A stretch of 64,000 nt of DNA from Tenacibaculum lutimaris (lineage in GTDB: Bacteria; Bacteroidota; Bacteroidia; Flavobacteriales; Flavobacteriaceae), in contig NZ_RAQM01000011.1 in NCBI RefSeq assembly GCF_003610735.1, positions 62,001 through 126,000 of the forward strand, given 5' to 3'. The number at the start of each line of letters is the position of its first letter. Positions within the stretch are counted from its first letter, which is position 1. Shown here piece after piece: positions 27,320-35,197 of this stretch. The notes below the pieces were generated by a model that made no database searches, was not told the DNA's origin, and saw nothing but the letters and a program-made list of their open reading frames with translations. The translations under genes and the position numbers were made by a program.

Positions 27320-29209
27320 CTAATTTAAAGGTACATCAATGTCAATAACAGTTCCTTTGTCTGGAAAAGCATTTATAAACATTTCTCCTTTAATAATTTT
27401 TAATCTATCTTTTAAATTTTGAAACCCAAGTCCGTATTTTACTTTTTCTTGATCAAAGCCTGCTCCATCGTCCTCAAAAAGTAATTTTACACTATTATTA
27501 AATACGGAAAGTTGAATATCAATTTGAGTTGCTTTTGCGTGTTTTAAAGCATTCGTTAACAACTCTTGAATTATTTTATACAATTCTACTTTTAAATTTT
27601 CTTCAATCTTATCAATCTCTTCTTTCGGATGAATTTGTAGTGTTATTTCTTCATCAGACAAGTTCTTAACATTTTCTATATATTCAGAAACTATTGACGT
27701 AAAAGCAGAATCTTTAAACTTTTTAGGCATTAAGTTATGAGACAATTCTCTTACTTGATTATAAGTATCATCAACCTGTTGAATAATATTTTCTTTTTGC
27801 TGTTTTGTCTCATTTGATAACTGCAGTTTTATAGTTGCTAAATTTCCTCCAATACTATCGTGAAGTTCTCTTGCAATACGTTTTCTTTCATTATTCTGAC
27901 CTTCTAACGATGCTTTTACCAATTTTAACTCTTGGTTTTTTAAAAGGGCAGATATTTTTTGTTGGTTAACTTCTTCTAACGTTTTGGTTAATTTACTCTG
28001 GGTTTGAAGCTTTTGATAGTACATATACAACAATCCCAACACAGGAATTAAAACGACAAGAAAACCTATTAAAATATTTGCTTTTAATGTTTTTTGTCGT
28101 TCTATCTCTTGTTTCTGCTCTAATGTTTTGTATTGTACTTCAAGCTCATTAACCTGCTGTTTGTTTTGACTAACTAAAATTTTATTATTTATACTATTTA
28201 GTTGTGTCATTAAAGCATGTGCGTTTTTATAATCTCCTGTTTCGGAATAAGCATTTTGAAGTCCTAAAACAACTCTTCTCTCTATTTCTAAATTTCCCCA
28301 CTGAATAGAGTTTATATATACTGTTGATAGTATTTTCTTTGCATTATCATAATCTTTCTCCTTTAAATAAATACCCCCTAATACATTTCCTGCTTTTGCA
28401 TACAGTGTAAAAAAACCATTTGACAGAGATTCGTTAAAAACATTATAACAAAGGTCTAATGCTTCTTCGTTTTTATTTTCTTTCCCTAATACTTTACTCA
28501 ACCATAAGTCAACTTCTAATGCATTTTTAAGGTATCCTTCAGATATATAAAAAACTTTTGCCTTATTATAATTGTCTTTTGCTTTTTCTAATTCGTTCTT
28601 TGTGTAATAAATGAATCCCAGTTCAAAAAAAGCATCGTGTTTTAGTTTTTCATTTGGAGCATTTTCAATGCTTTCTTCAATAATTTTTTGTCCTTCTTCT
28701 TCTTTTCCTCTTACATATTTTATAGACCCTAATCCTATTCTATTTTTAACATAGAGCTCATCATCAAAATTCTTTTTAGAATGTTCAATTCCTTTTAAAA
28801 ACCATTTTAACGCCTCATCAAACAACCCTTTTTCTAATTTTCCTTCTGCAATAGCATTTGAAACCTTAGATAGATATTCTTCTTTCTTTAGTAAAAGTTC
28901 TTCATTGGAGGTTTCAGTATACAATTTATGTCCATATTGTATAATTGAGTCTATATTCCCTTTTTGCTGATGAAATTCAATAAGATTGTAGGTAGCTGCA
29001 TACTTTGTCTTAAAATCTTTTGCTTGTTCGATGTTTTTGAAAAGGGAATCGTTAGGTATTGTTGGATTCACCCCAAAAGCTTTAAAACTTTGCATCTCAG
29101 ATTGTGCCAACATCTTACAACTAAATAATAAAAAGACACCTAAAACAATTTGTTTTAAAGCAACCTTTTTCTTTTCATTTTTTTTAAAACAGTTTTTATA
29201 TTTTTTCAA
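27320..29209 (-). CDS. Sensor histidine kinase with periplasmic TPR domain
   Basis: A 629-residue kinase of the HisKA_3/NarX type. The order is signal sequence (VLGVFLLFSCKMLAQ), TPR repeats (about 50-345), one membrane helix (about 375-397, LIGFLVVLIPVLGLLYMYY), a coiled linker, the phosphoacceptor His in ERKRIARELHDSIGGN (about 443), and an HATPase domain with ELLTNALKHA and DDGAGF and GLGFQNLKDR. The only start before the signal sequence is TTG at 29207-29209. Its partner regulator follows after 6 nt. Confidence 0.9.
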   Translation of the reverse strand: MKKYKNCFKKNEKKKVALKQIVLGVFLLFSCKMLAQSEMQSFKAFGVNPTIPNDSLFKNIEQAKDFKTKYAATYNLIEFHQQKGNIDSIIQYGHKLYTETSNEELLLKKEEYLSKVSNAIAEGKLEKGLFDEALKWFLKGIEHSKKNFDDELYVKNRIGLGSIKYVRGKEEEGQKIIEESIENAPNEKLKHDAFFELGFIYYTKNELEKAKDNYNKAKVFYISEGYLKNALEVDLWLSKVLGKENKNEEALDLCYNVFNESLSNGFFTLYAKAGNVLGGIYLKEKDYDNAKKILSTVYINSIQWGNLEIERRVVLGLQNAYSETGDYKNAHALMTQLNSINNKILVSQNKQQVNELEVQYKTLEQKQEIERQKTLKANILIGFLVVLIPVLGLLYMYYQKLQTQSKLTKTLEEVNQQKISALLKNQELKLVKASLEGQNNERKRIARELHDSIGGNLATIKLQLSNETKQQKENIIQQVDDTYNQVRELSHNLMPKKFKDSAFTSIVSEYIENVKNLSDEEITLQIHPKEEIDKIEENLKVELYKIIQELLTNALKHAKATQIDIQLSVFNNSVKLLFEDDGAGFDQEKVKYGLGFQNLKDRLKIIKGEMFINAFPDKGTVIDIDVPLN

Positions 29210-29365
29210 TTATAGGTTCTTTTTTCTGAAACAATTATGACTTCCAAAATTACAGAACATTTTTATTTCTTAATTAACTATTAGTTATTTTATTCTTTAT
29301 AACTCCTTCAGAAGAAACAAAACTCTTTCATTCGTACTTCTTTTTTAAAAATTTATTCCTGATAA

Positions 29366-29397
29366 TTTTTATTAGTTAGGAAACCTAACTATATTTG
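29366..29397 (+). promoter_or_regulatory. Promoter with palindromic operator (copy 1) of the thiol/MarR operon
   Basis: A T run at 29366-29370, a 19-nt spacer and TATATTTG at 29390-29397 form the promoter. The spacer is almost filled by a 19-bp palindrome, TAGTTAGG-AAA-CCTAACTA (29373-29391), which overlaps the -7 box. This is the position expected for a repressor site. The MarR protein encoded at the end of the operon is the obvious candidate to bind it. Confidence 0.75.
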
Positions 29398-29423
29398 CAA
29401 TAGAATTTAAAATCTTTATAATT

Positions 29424-29657
29424 ATGAGTAAATCTATTTTTTATCACGCAGGTTGCCCTGTTTGTGTTAGTGCAGAACAAGACATTATAAATCTAATTGG
29501 TTTAGACAATGTTGAAGTAGTTCACTTCGGTGAAGACAAAAATCGAATTTTAGAAGCAGAAAATGCAGGTGTAAAATCTGTCCCTGCTTTGGTAACTCCT
29601 ACTGGTAATGTACTCCATATTAATTTTGGAGCTTCAATGGAAGAAGTAAAAGGATAA
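29424..29657 (+). CDS. Thioredoxin-like CPVC protein
   Basis: A 77-residue thioredoxin-fold protein, small like glutaredoxins. The redox motif CPVC lies at about residues 11-14 and the cis-Pro loop is GVKSVPALVTPTG near 50-62. It has no signal peptide and should be a cytoplasmic thiol-disulfide oxidoreductase. It is the first gene of the operon with DUF2024 and the Cys-rich MarR regulator, which points to thiol or redox stress. Confidence 0.85.
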   Translation: MSKSIFYHAGCPVCVSAEQDIINLIGLDNVEVVHFGEDKNRILEAENAGVKSVPALVTPTGNVLHINFGASMEEVKG

Positions 29658-29659
29658 TT

Positions 29660-29697
29660 TTTTTGCTCTACAAAGTTAGGAATCCTAATTTTGTAGA
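29660..29697 (+). promoter_or_regulatory. Palindromic operator (copy 2), internal promoter and hairpin
   Basis: A second AGTTAGGAATCCTAATTTTG sequence resembles the operator upstream. TTTG at 29660-29663 and TAATTTTG at 29684-29691 form a promoter with 20-nt spacing. The same stretch, 29663-29697, is a 17-bp inverted repeat with one G-T pair (GCTCTACAAA outer arm) and is followed by T residues, so it can also act as a terminator or attenuator between the first two genes. Confidence 0.7.
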
Positions 29698-29723
29698 GCT
29701 TTTAATATTTTAAATTATATAAA

Positions 29724-29987
29724 ATGGAAGTAGCTGTTTGGGATACTTATGTAACTAAGAAAGATGGTAAAATAATGCATTTTGATATTATTGCACCTTC
29801 TAACAATAAAGACACTAACATAATTTTTAATTATGGAAAAGAATATTTAAGAACTAAAGGTCTAGAAAACCTAGAAATATCTTCAAAAGAATGTGTATTT
29901 TGCCATATTGAAATACTCAAACCCGAATGGGAAGATGCTATACATAAAAAAGGGTATTTTATATACGAAATGGAAAACTGTAATTAA
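29724..29987 (+). CDS. DUF2024 family protein
   Basis: An 87-residue protein of the DUF2024 family, recognised by MEVAVWDTYVTKKDGKIMHFD and the late ECVFCHIEI...W segment. Two cysteines (CVFC) lie near residue 55. Function is unknown. It starts 27 nt after operator copy 2, and its stop overlaps the MarR start in TAATG. Confidence 0.8.
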   Translation: MEVAVWDTYVTKKDGKIMHFDIIAPSNNKDTNIIFNYGKEYLRTKGLENLEISSKECVFCHIEILKPEWEDAIHKKGYFIYEMENCN

Positions 29988-30589
29988 TGAAATCTCCTTT
30001 TGACTTAAATCAGCAAAACACAAAAATTGAAAGTAAAATAGTTGTGGCTTTAGAGCGAATTTCTGAGGCTTTCAGAGTACTTCTTTGGAGCGAAAGTAAG
30101 GAGAACTCTTTAAGCCCTATCCAAATTCAAATTCTAATTTTTTTACTATTTCACTCTGAAGAAAAATGCAAAGTGAGTTATTTATCTGAAGAATTTAATA
30201 TGACTAAAGCTACCATTAGTGATAGTATTAGAGTTTTATTAAAAAAAGAATTAGTTCAAAAGTTTAGTAACCCTAGCGATACTAGAAGTTATATTATTGG
30301 TTTAACCAATCAAGGAAAACAAATAGCAGAGAAATCAGCTAATTTTACACTTAATATAGAGCAACCGTTAAGTTCATTACCTGAAAACCAAAAGAAAGAT
30401 ATACTGGCAGGGCTTTTAAAAGTAATATACCAACTAAATAAAGCAGGAGTTATAACTATTCAAAGAATGTGCTTTACTTGCTCTTATTACCAAAATGAAA
30501 ACAACGAACATTTTTGTAAACTTTTACAATCTAAATTGGCTTCTAAAGAGTTGAGAATTGATTGTCCTGAACATGAATTTAAGAGTTAA
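29987..30589 (+). CDS. MarR-family regulator with C-terminal cysteine cluster
   Basis: A 200-residue winged-helix regulator. The DNA-binding region is about residues 60-115 (YLSEEFNMTKATISDSIRVLLKKELVQK, wing SNPSDTRSYIIGLT). A C-terminal extension (about 160-197) carries four cysteines in a Cx2C-x11-C-x15-C arrangement starting MCFTCSYY, able to hold Zn or an Fe-S cluster. It ends an operon with a thioredoxin-like protein and probably represses it through the paired palindromes. Binding and the metal are inferences. Confidence 0.85.
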   Translation: MKSPFDLNQQNTKIESKIVVALERISEAFRVLLWSESKENSLSPIQIQILIFLLFHSEEKCKVSYLSEEFNMTKATISDSIRVLLKKELVQKFSNPSDTRSYIIGLTNQGKQIAEKSANFTLNIEQPLSSLPENQKKDILAGLLKVIYQLNKAGVITIQRMCFTCSYYQNENNEHFCKLLQSKLASKELRIDCPEHEFKS

Positions 30590-30633
30590 TATTTTAAAGC
30601 ATCAACCCTACTTCTTAACTATATGTTAAAAGG

Positions 30634-30665
30634 TTTACTTTATTACCTATAACCTTTTATTTTTG
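30634..30665 (+). promoter_or_regulatory. Promoter of the AAA+ ATPase gene
   Basis: TTTA at 30634-30637, a 20-nt spacer and TATTTTTG at 30658-30665. The -7 box covers a possible TTG start at 30663, which therefore cannot be used; the ATG at 30681 is the start. Confidence 0.7.
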
Positions 30666-30680
30666 ACAAAAAATTATAAA

Positions 30681-31406
30681 ATGGCTATACATAACTTGAT
30701 TCTTCAAACGAAAGAAACAACTATAGAACTAGATGAAGTTCATCTTAGTAATGAAAACAAAAATACGCTACAGCAACTACTAAAAGAATTTAAACACGTA
30801 GCTGTTTTGAATCAATACAAACTCCCTGTTGATAATAAAATCTTATTATTCGGACATACTGGTTGTGGTAAAACTACCACCGCTAAAGCTATTGCCAAAA
30901 AGCTTAATAAAAAAATTATCATACTTAATTTGGGTAGCATTGTTTCTTCAAAACTAGGAGAAACAGCTAAAAATATTTCCGAAGTTTTTAAAAAAGCTAC
31001 AAGAGAAAGTGCTGTGTTATTTTTAGATGAATTTGATTACATCGGTAAAGCTCGAGATTATGATAGTAAAGACTCTAGCGAGATGAAACGATTGGTAAAT
31101 ACTGTTATTCAATTAATAGATCAATTACCTAACGATGTTTTATTAATTGCTGCTACCAATCACTCTAGTGTTATAGATACTGCACTTTTAAGACGTTTTC
31201 AGTTAAAACTTAAATTCGAAGCACCTAGTGAATCAGACTTAGACAGCTATTACGAAACGTTACTGCAACAATTCCCAGAAGAGTTTAGAAAAGTAAATCG
31301 TGTGTACGATATATCTTATGCAGAAGCTAAAGACATTACTTTTAGAACTGTAAAAAATAAAATTATTGAAAAAGAAGAACTGAACAATCAATTCGTAAAT
31401 GGATAA
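30681..31406 (+). CDS. AAA+ ATPase
   Basis: A 241-residue single-domain AAA+ ATPase. Walker A GHTGCGKTTTAKAIA, Walker B VLFLDEFDYI, sensor 1 AATNHSSV and an arginine-finger LLRRFQLKLKF are all present, and the C-terminal lid is short. The partner or substrate is unknown; such stand-alone ATPases often remodel a protein encoded nearby. Its last 8 nt overlap the YggS gene, so the two are translationally coupled. The ATG at 30681 is chosen because an upstream TTG falls inside the promoter. Confidence 0.85.
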   Translation: MAIHNLILQTKETTIELDEVHLSNENKNTLQQLLKEFKHVAVLNQYKLPVDNKILLFGHTGCGKTTTAKAIAKKLNKKIIILNLGSIVSSKLGETAKNISEVFKKATRESAVLFLDEFDYIGKARDYDSKDSSEMKRLVNTVIQLIDQLPNDVLLIAATNHSSVIDTALLRRFQLKLKFEAPSESDLDSYYETLLQQFPEEFRKVNRVYDISYAEAKDITFRTVKNKIIEKEELNNQFVNG

Positions 31407-32133
31407 TATTCAAAACAACCTTAGCATTATTCATCAAAGAATACAATTTGCTTGTAAGAAAGCTAATAGAGCGCCAGAAGATGTTCGTTTGTTACTAGCT
31501 ACAAAAACAGTAAATACTGATAAAATAAATTTTGCTTTAGAACAAGGTGAAACTCTTGTGGGTGAAAATAAAATACAAGAATTAAAGCAAAAGTGTAATG
31601 CAATAAAGCACTTACAACCTGAAGTACATTTTATTGGTCATTTACAAAGTAACAAGATTAAAGAAGTTATAAAATGGGCTAGTTGTATTGAATCTATCGA
31701 TCGTTTATCAGTTGCTGAAAAATTACATCAACGGTTGATTTTTGAAGAAAAAGAAATTGATGTATACATACAAGTAAACACCTCTTTTGAAGAAAGCAAA
31801 TTCGGAGCCAATCCAGAGGAAACTATTGAGCTTGTAAAAGAAATATCTAAGTTTAAAAACATTCATATAAGGGGATTAATGACCATTGGTTTACTAAGCT
31901 CAGAATCCGATGAAGTTCGAAAATGTTTTCGCCTTTTAAAACAGCTTCAAGAAAAAATAAAGGCACTACAAATTCCTAATGTAGCTATGGAAGAACTCTC
32001 CATGGGAATGAGTGGTGATTTAGAAATTGCTATTGAAGAAGGTGCTACTATTGTACGAGTTGGAACAGCTATTTTTGGAGAACGTATCTACCCTGATAGC
32101 TATTACTGGAACGAAACAAAAAGTAACGCTTAG
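31399..32133 (+). CDS. YggS-family pyridoxal phosphate homeostasis protein
   Basis: A 244-residue PLP-binding protein with an alanine-racemase-like TIM barrel. Visible are LLATKTVNTDKI (PLP Lys), GENKIQELKQK, HFIGHLQSNKIKEVI, QVNTSFEESKFG, and the late LSMGMSGDLEIAIEEGATIVRVGTAIFG. It buffers PLP and affects amino-acid metabolism. It overlaps the ATPase gene at its start by 8 nt, and its end overlaps the convergent lipoprotein gene by 4 nt. Confidence 0.93.
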   Translation: MDNIQNNLSIIHQRIQFACKKANRAPEDVRLLLATKTVNTDKINFALEQGETLVGENKIQELKQKCNAIKHLQPEVHFIGHLQSNKIKEVIKWASCIESIDRLSVAEKLHQRLIFEEKEIDVYIQVNTSFEESKFGANPEETIELVKEISKFKNIHIRGLMTIGLLSSESDEVRKCFRLLKQLQEKIKALQIPNVAMEELSMGMSGDLEIAIEEGATIVRVGTAIFGERIYPDSYYWNETKSNA

Positions 32134-33782
32134 TTTTTCTGTACTCTTTTTAAATTCAATAAATCAATAGGGTTAATTCCTAAACCTGAAACATTCTTTT
32201 GTGTAAAGCGGATTACCTCATCATAATATAATGGTACAATTGGAGCCTCAGCAATAATAATACTATCCATTTTTTGGTATAGCCTATAACGCTTTTTTAC
32301 ATTTACTTCTTTAATGGATTGTTCATACAACCTATCAAAAAAATCATTTTTAAAGTGTGTATAATTAGGGCCGTTTGGTGTAAAGTTTTTGCTATAAAAT
32401 AACGACACATAATTTTCTGCATCAGGATAATCAGCTATCCAACTTGCTCTAAAAATAGGCAACTTACCATTTGCTTTTCCTTGGCGTAATGTTGAAGGCG
32501 GTATCACATCTACTTTAGTTACTATTCCTATTTTTTGTAATTCACGTTGAATAAACTCACACAAATCTAAATAGTTGCTGTTCGTTGTAATTGCTATTTG
32601 CGGATTCTCATCTCCTGTCTCTTCTTTGTATTGTGCTACCAACTTCTTTGCTTCTTCAGGTTTGTATGAATATCCTTGTTGATTATTGAATGAAGGCAAT
32701 CCTTTCGGGATAAATCCACTTGTAGCAGGACTCCCGATCCCGTTTCTCAAAAATTTAATCATCTTCTCCCTATCAAACCCAAAATTTATAGCTTGTCGTA
32801 TCAATTTCGATTTTGTTGGGAGCTCTTCTTCTCCATCTAAATAAATTCCTAAATATTCTGTGTTTAAATACGCCCCTGTTTTCATATTGATTTTAGAAAC
32901 ATATTTCTCTTTTAAGGTTCCGTCTGTGTTTAGAATGTCATCTTTATACGAAGCATCTAAACTTTTCATAAAATCGATATTTCCTTGAATAAACTGCAAA
33001 AACTCACTTTGCTTATCTGGCAAAAAAGTAACAGCTACTGATTCTAAATACGGAAGTTGATTTCCTTTTTCATCCTTTTCAAAATACAGAGGGTTTTTCC
33101 TCAATACCAACTTGGTATTTTCTACCCAAAGTTTAAAATGAAAAGGACCAGTTCCTATCGGGTTTGCTCTAAACTCATTTCCAAAATAATCAACTGCTTC
33201 TTTTGGTACAACGGAGCAATATTTCATGGCTAACAATCCTAAAAAAGGTGGAAAAGGTTGTTTTAAATTGATTGTAAAAACAGAATCACTCTCTGCTTTG
33301 AAATTCGCAACATTTTGTAATACCCACCCACCTGGAGACGCCACATTCTTATCTAGTAATCGATTAAAAGAATATTCAAAATCTTTGGCTATTACATTTC
33401 TTGTAGAATCTTTCCCAAACAGTTTGTGTTTATGAAATAATACATCATTTCTTAAATGAAACTGATAGGTTCTTCCATCTTCAGAAATTGTCCAATTCTT
33501 GGCTATCGAAGGTTGTACTTGTAAACTATCATCCAACTCTACCAATCCATTATACAATTGATTTACAGCCCAAATATTTCGTTGGTCTTTTGCAAAAGCA
33601 GGATCTAATGAAGTAATATTTGAATGCTCGTTATAGCGAAAAACTTGTTTATCAGTAAAATTACTTTTTTCTTTTTTACAAGAAGTTATAACTAATAAAG
33701 CTATAAGAACTAATAAAAAATTATGTATTCTTTCGTCTATTTTTATAGTACGTTTTATCTGCAATGTATATGGTTTTATCAA
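32130..33782 (-). CDS. Peptide/nickel-type ABC substrate-binding lipoprotein
   Basis: A family 5 solute-binding lipoprotein (lipobox LLVITSC at about Cys 36). The mature part shows FRYNEHSNITSLDPAFAKDQ, WTISEDGRTYQFHLRNDVLFH, NPIGTGPFHFKLW and IRQAINFGFDREKM. It should bind oligopeptides or similar ligands in the periplasm, but no permease or ATPase genes lie nearby. The start is unclear: TTG at 33780-33782 or TTG at 33762-33764 are the only candidates, both inside the upstream gene, and the segment before the signal helix is unusually long. Confidence 0.88.
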   Translation of the reverse strand: MIKPYTLQIKRTIKIDERIHNFLLVLIALLVITSCKKEKSNFTDKQVFRYNEHSNITSLDPAFAKDQRNIWAVNQLYNGLVELDDSLQVQPSIAKNWTISEDGRTYQFHLRNDVLFHKHKLFGKDSTRNVIAKDFEYSFNRLLDKNVASPGGWVLQNVANFKAESDSVFTINLKQPFPPFLGLLAMKYCSVVPKEAVDYFGNEFRANPIGTGPFHFKLWVENTKLVLRKNPLYFEKDEKGNQLPYLESVAVTFLPDKQSEFLQFIQGNIDFMKSLDASYKDDILNTDGTLKEKYVSKINMKTGAYLNTEYLGIYLDGEEELPTKSKLIRQAINFGFDREKMIKFLRNGIGSPATSGFIPKGLPSFNNQQGYSYKPEEAKKLVAQYKEETGDENPQIAITTNSNYLDLCEFIQRELQKIGIVTKVDVIPPSTLRQGKANGKLPIFRASWIADYPDAENYVSLFYSKNFTPNGPNYTHFKNDFFDRLYEQSIKEVNVKKRYRLYQKMDSIIIAEAPIVPLYYDEVIRFTQKNVSGLGINPIDLLNLKRVQKN

Positions 33783-34233
33783 TTTTTGTAAAAACTGTAG
33801 ATTTATCTTTACTTACTATTTCTAGCTCTTTAATCAAATCTATTTTTTTCTCTACTTCTACTCTCTTCTTTATTTCTTCAATTTCATCAGTAGAAAAAAT
33901 AAAATCTATAAAGCCATCTTCATAAACAGGTTTTATAAACTTAATAGATGAGCTTTTATCCCAAACAACATAATCATTTCCTAAAATATTAATTAATTGA
34001 ATCATATAAATTGGATCTGTTGCTGAAAATAAACTTCCACCAAATATAGATCCAACATAATTCTTGTTTTTATAACTAACAGGAATTTTCACTTTCACAT
34101 TCAATAAGTCATCAGATACATATATTATTTTTCCTGTAGACCTTTTGTACATTGGAGATAAGTTAAACCCATACTTAAATATGGTACTTTTCTTAAAAAA
34201 CTTACTTAAAAATTTATTTAGTGCTGCGTACAT
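33721..34233 (-). CDS. DUF4442 hotdog-fold protein
   Basis: A 170-residue protein of the DUF4442 group in the hotdog thioesterase superfamily. Typical parts are LSPMYKRSTGKI near the N-terminus, YVGSIFGGSLFSATDPIYMIQLINILG in the middle and VVWDKSSSIKFIKPV. It may hydrolyse or bind acyl thioesters. Its 3' end overlaps the start region of the binding-protein gene by up to 62 nt in a different frame. Confidence 0.85.
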   Translation of the reverse strand: MYAALNKFLSKFFKKSTIFKYGFNLSPMYKRSTGKIIYVSDDLLNVKVKIPVSYKNKNYVGSIFGGSLFSATDPIYMIQLINILGNDYVVWDKSSSIKFIKPVYEDGFIDFIFSTDEIEEIKKRVEVEKKIDLIKELEIVSKDKSTVFTKIDKTIYIADKTYYKNRRKNT

Positions 34234-34252
34234 AAATTTACTACCTTATCTA

Positions 34253-34573
34253 TTAACCTTTATCAAATCCATACTCTCTTTCTACTTTGCTTATTCGAAG
34301 TTGATATTTTTTATACCATCTCTCTCTTCCTATATTTCTAGCTTCAGTATGCTCTATGTTATTTTTCCATTTTAAAATAGCATCCAAACTTTCCCAATAA
34401 GAAACCGTAATCCCTACATCACTTCTCGCTGATTCTACTCCTAAGTACCCTTCTTGTTCTTTAGCTAAATTGTCCATTTTCTCAGCCATTTCATAATATC
34501 CTTCTGTATCATCTGAAAGAGTTGTGCTAAAAATTACTGCGTAATACGGAGGTTTTAAATTATCTACTATCAT
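34253..34573 (-). CDS. Antibiotic biosynthesis monooxygenase (ABM) domain protein
   Basis: A 106-residue ferredoxin-like fold protein of the ABM family with YYAVIFSTTL at the N-terminus, MAEKMDNLAKEQEGYLGVESAR and ITVSYWESLDAILKWKNNIEH. Members are heme-degrading or quinone monooxygenases, often of unknown substrate. The start overlaps the stop of the GNAT gene by 4 nt (ATGA). Confidence 0.88.
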   Translation of the reverse strand: MIVDNLKPPYYAVIFSTTLSDDTEGYYEMAEKMDNLAKEQEGYLGVESARSDVGITVSYWESLDAILKWKNNIEHTEARNIGRERWYKKYQLRISKVEREYGFDKG

Positions 34574-35070
34574 AAAATTAGTTCATATTTTGTTTCTGGT
34601 AAGCCAATATCGTCACTTATAAATTTCTCTATCGCAACAAAGTTAAATCGTTCTAATATTTTAGCGGAAGCTATATTTTCATCCACCACACACCCAATAA
34701 GTTTTTTCATTCCTACCGATTTACAGTACTGTATCAATCCTTCACAAAGCTCTGTTGCAAAGCCATTACCCCAGTATCGTTCTATAAACCGATATCCTAT
34801 TTCATCATTTCCCTCTTCATCTTTTACCAAAGCAACCGTACCTACAAATTCATTGTCTGATTTACGTTCTATGGCATATATCCAAAAATCATTTTCTTTA
34901 TTGGTGTATCGTGCTATCAGCTGTTTTAAATCCTCTTTACTTTCTTCTAAATTTTTAGGTTCCCCTGTTGCATATTGCAATACTTTAGGGTTACTTTCTA
35001 ACTCATAAAAAGGTTCTATATCAACAACTTGAAGCTTTCGAATAAGTAATCTTTTCGTTTCAAAAATCAT
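34570..35070 (-). CDS. GNAT acetyltransferase, RimJ/RimL type
   Basis: A 166-residue N-acetyltransferase. The N-terminus TKRLLIRKLQVVDIEPFYEL and the acetyl-CoA region IGYRFIERYWGNGFATELCEGLIQY are typical of the RimJ/L group. The acetylated substrate is unknown. It begins a minus-strand run with the ABM and DUF4442 genes. Its ATG lies within the promoter region of the divergent mtaB, so the two may affect each other. Confidence 0.9.
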   Translation of the reverse strand: MIFETKRLLIRKLQVVDIEPFYELESNPKVLQYATGEPKNLEESKEDLKQLIARYTNKENDFWIYAIERKSDNEFVGTVALVKDEEGNDEIGYRFIERYWGNGFATELCEGLIQYCKSVGMKKLIGCVVDENIASAKILERFNFVAIEKFISDDIGLPETKYELIL

Positions 35071-35089
35071 GAATATTATCGTACTTTTG
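35057..35089 (+). promoter_or_regulatory. Promoter of mtaB
   Basis: TTTC near 35058-35061, about 20 nt, then TACTTTTG at 35082-35089. Just after the expected start site lies a perfect palindrome, ACTGCTT-T-AAGCAGT (35100-35114), and further down CTTGTACAAG. The leader to the ATG is about 100 nt. Confidence 0.65.
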
Positions 35090-35197
35090 CAAACCCAAAA
35101 CTGCTTTAAGCAGTAGTAGATTAAATAAACTATACGAACTTCTAAAAAATTAAAGACTTGTACAAGGCTTTTGTTTTTTATTTAGGACAGAGAAAAG

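Noticed and set aside
30663..30680. TTG start six codons earlier for the AAA+ ATPase
   Set aside because: The TTG is part of the -7 promoter box, so it would not be in the transcript.
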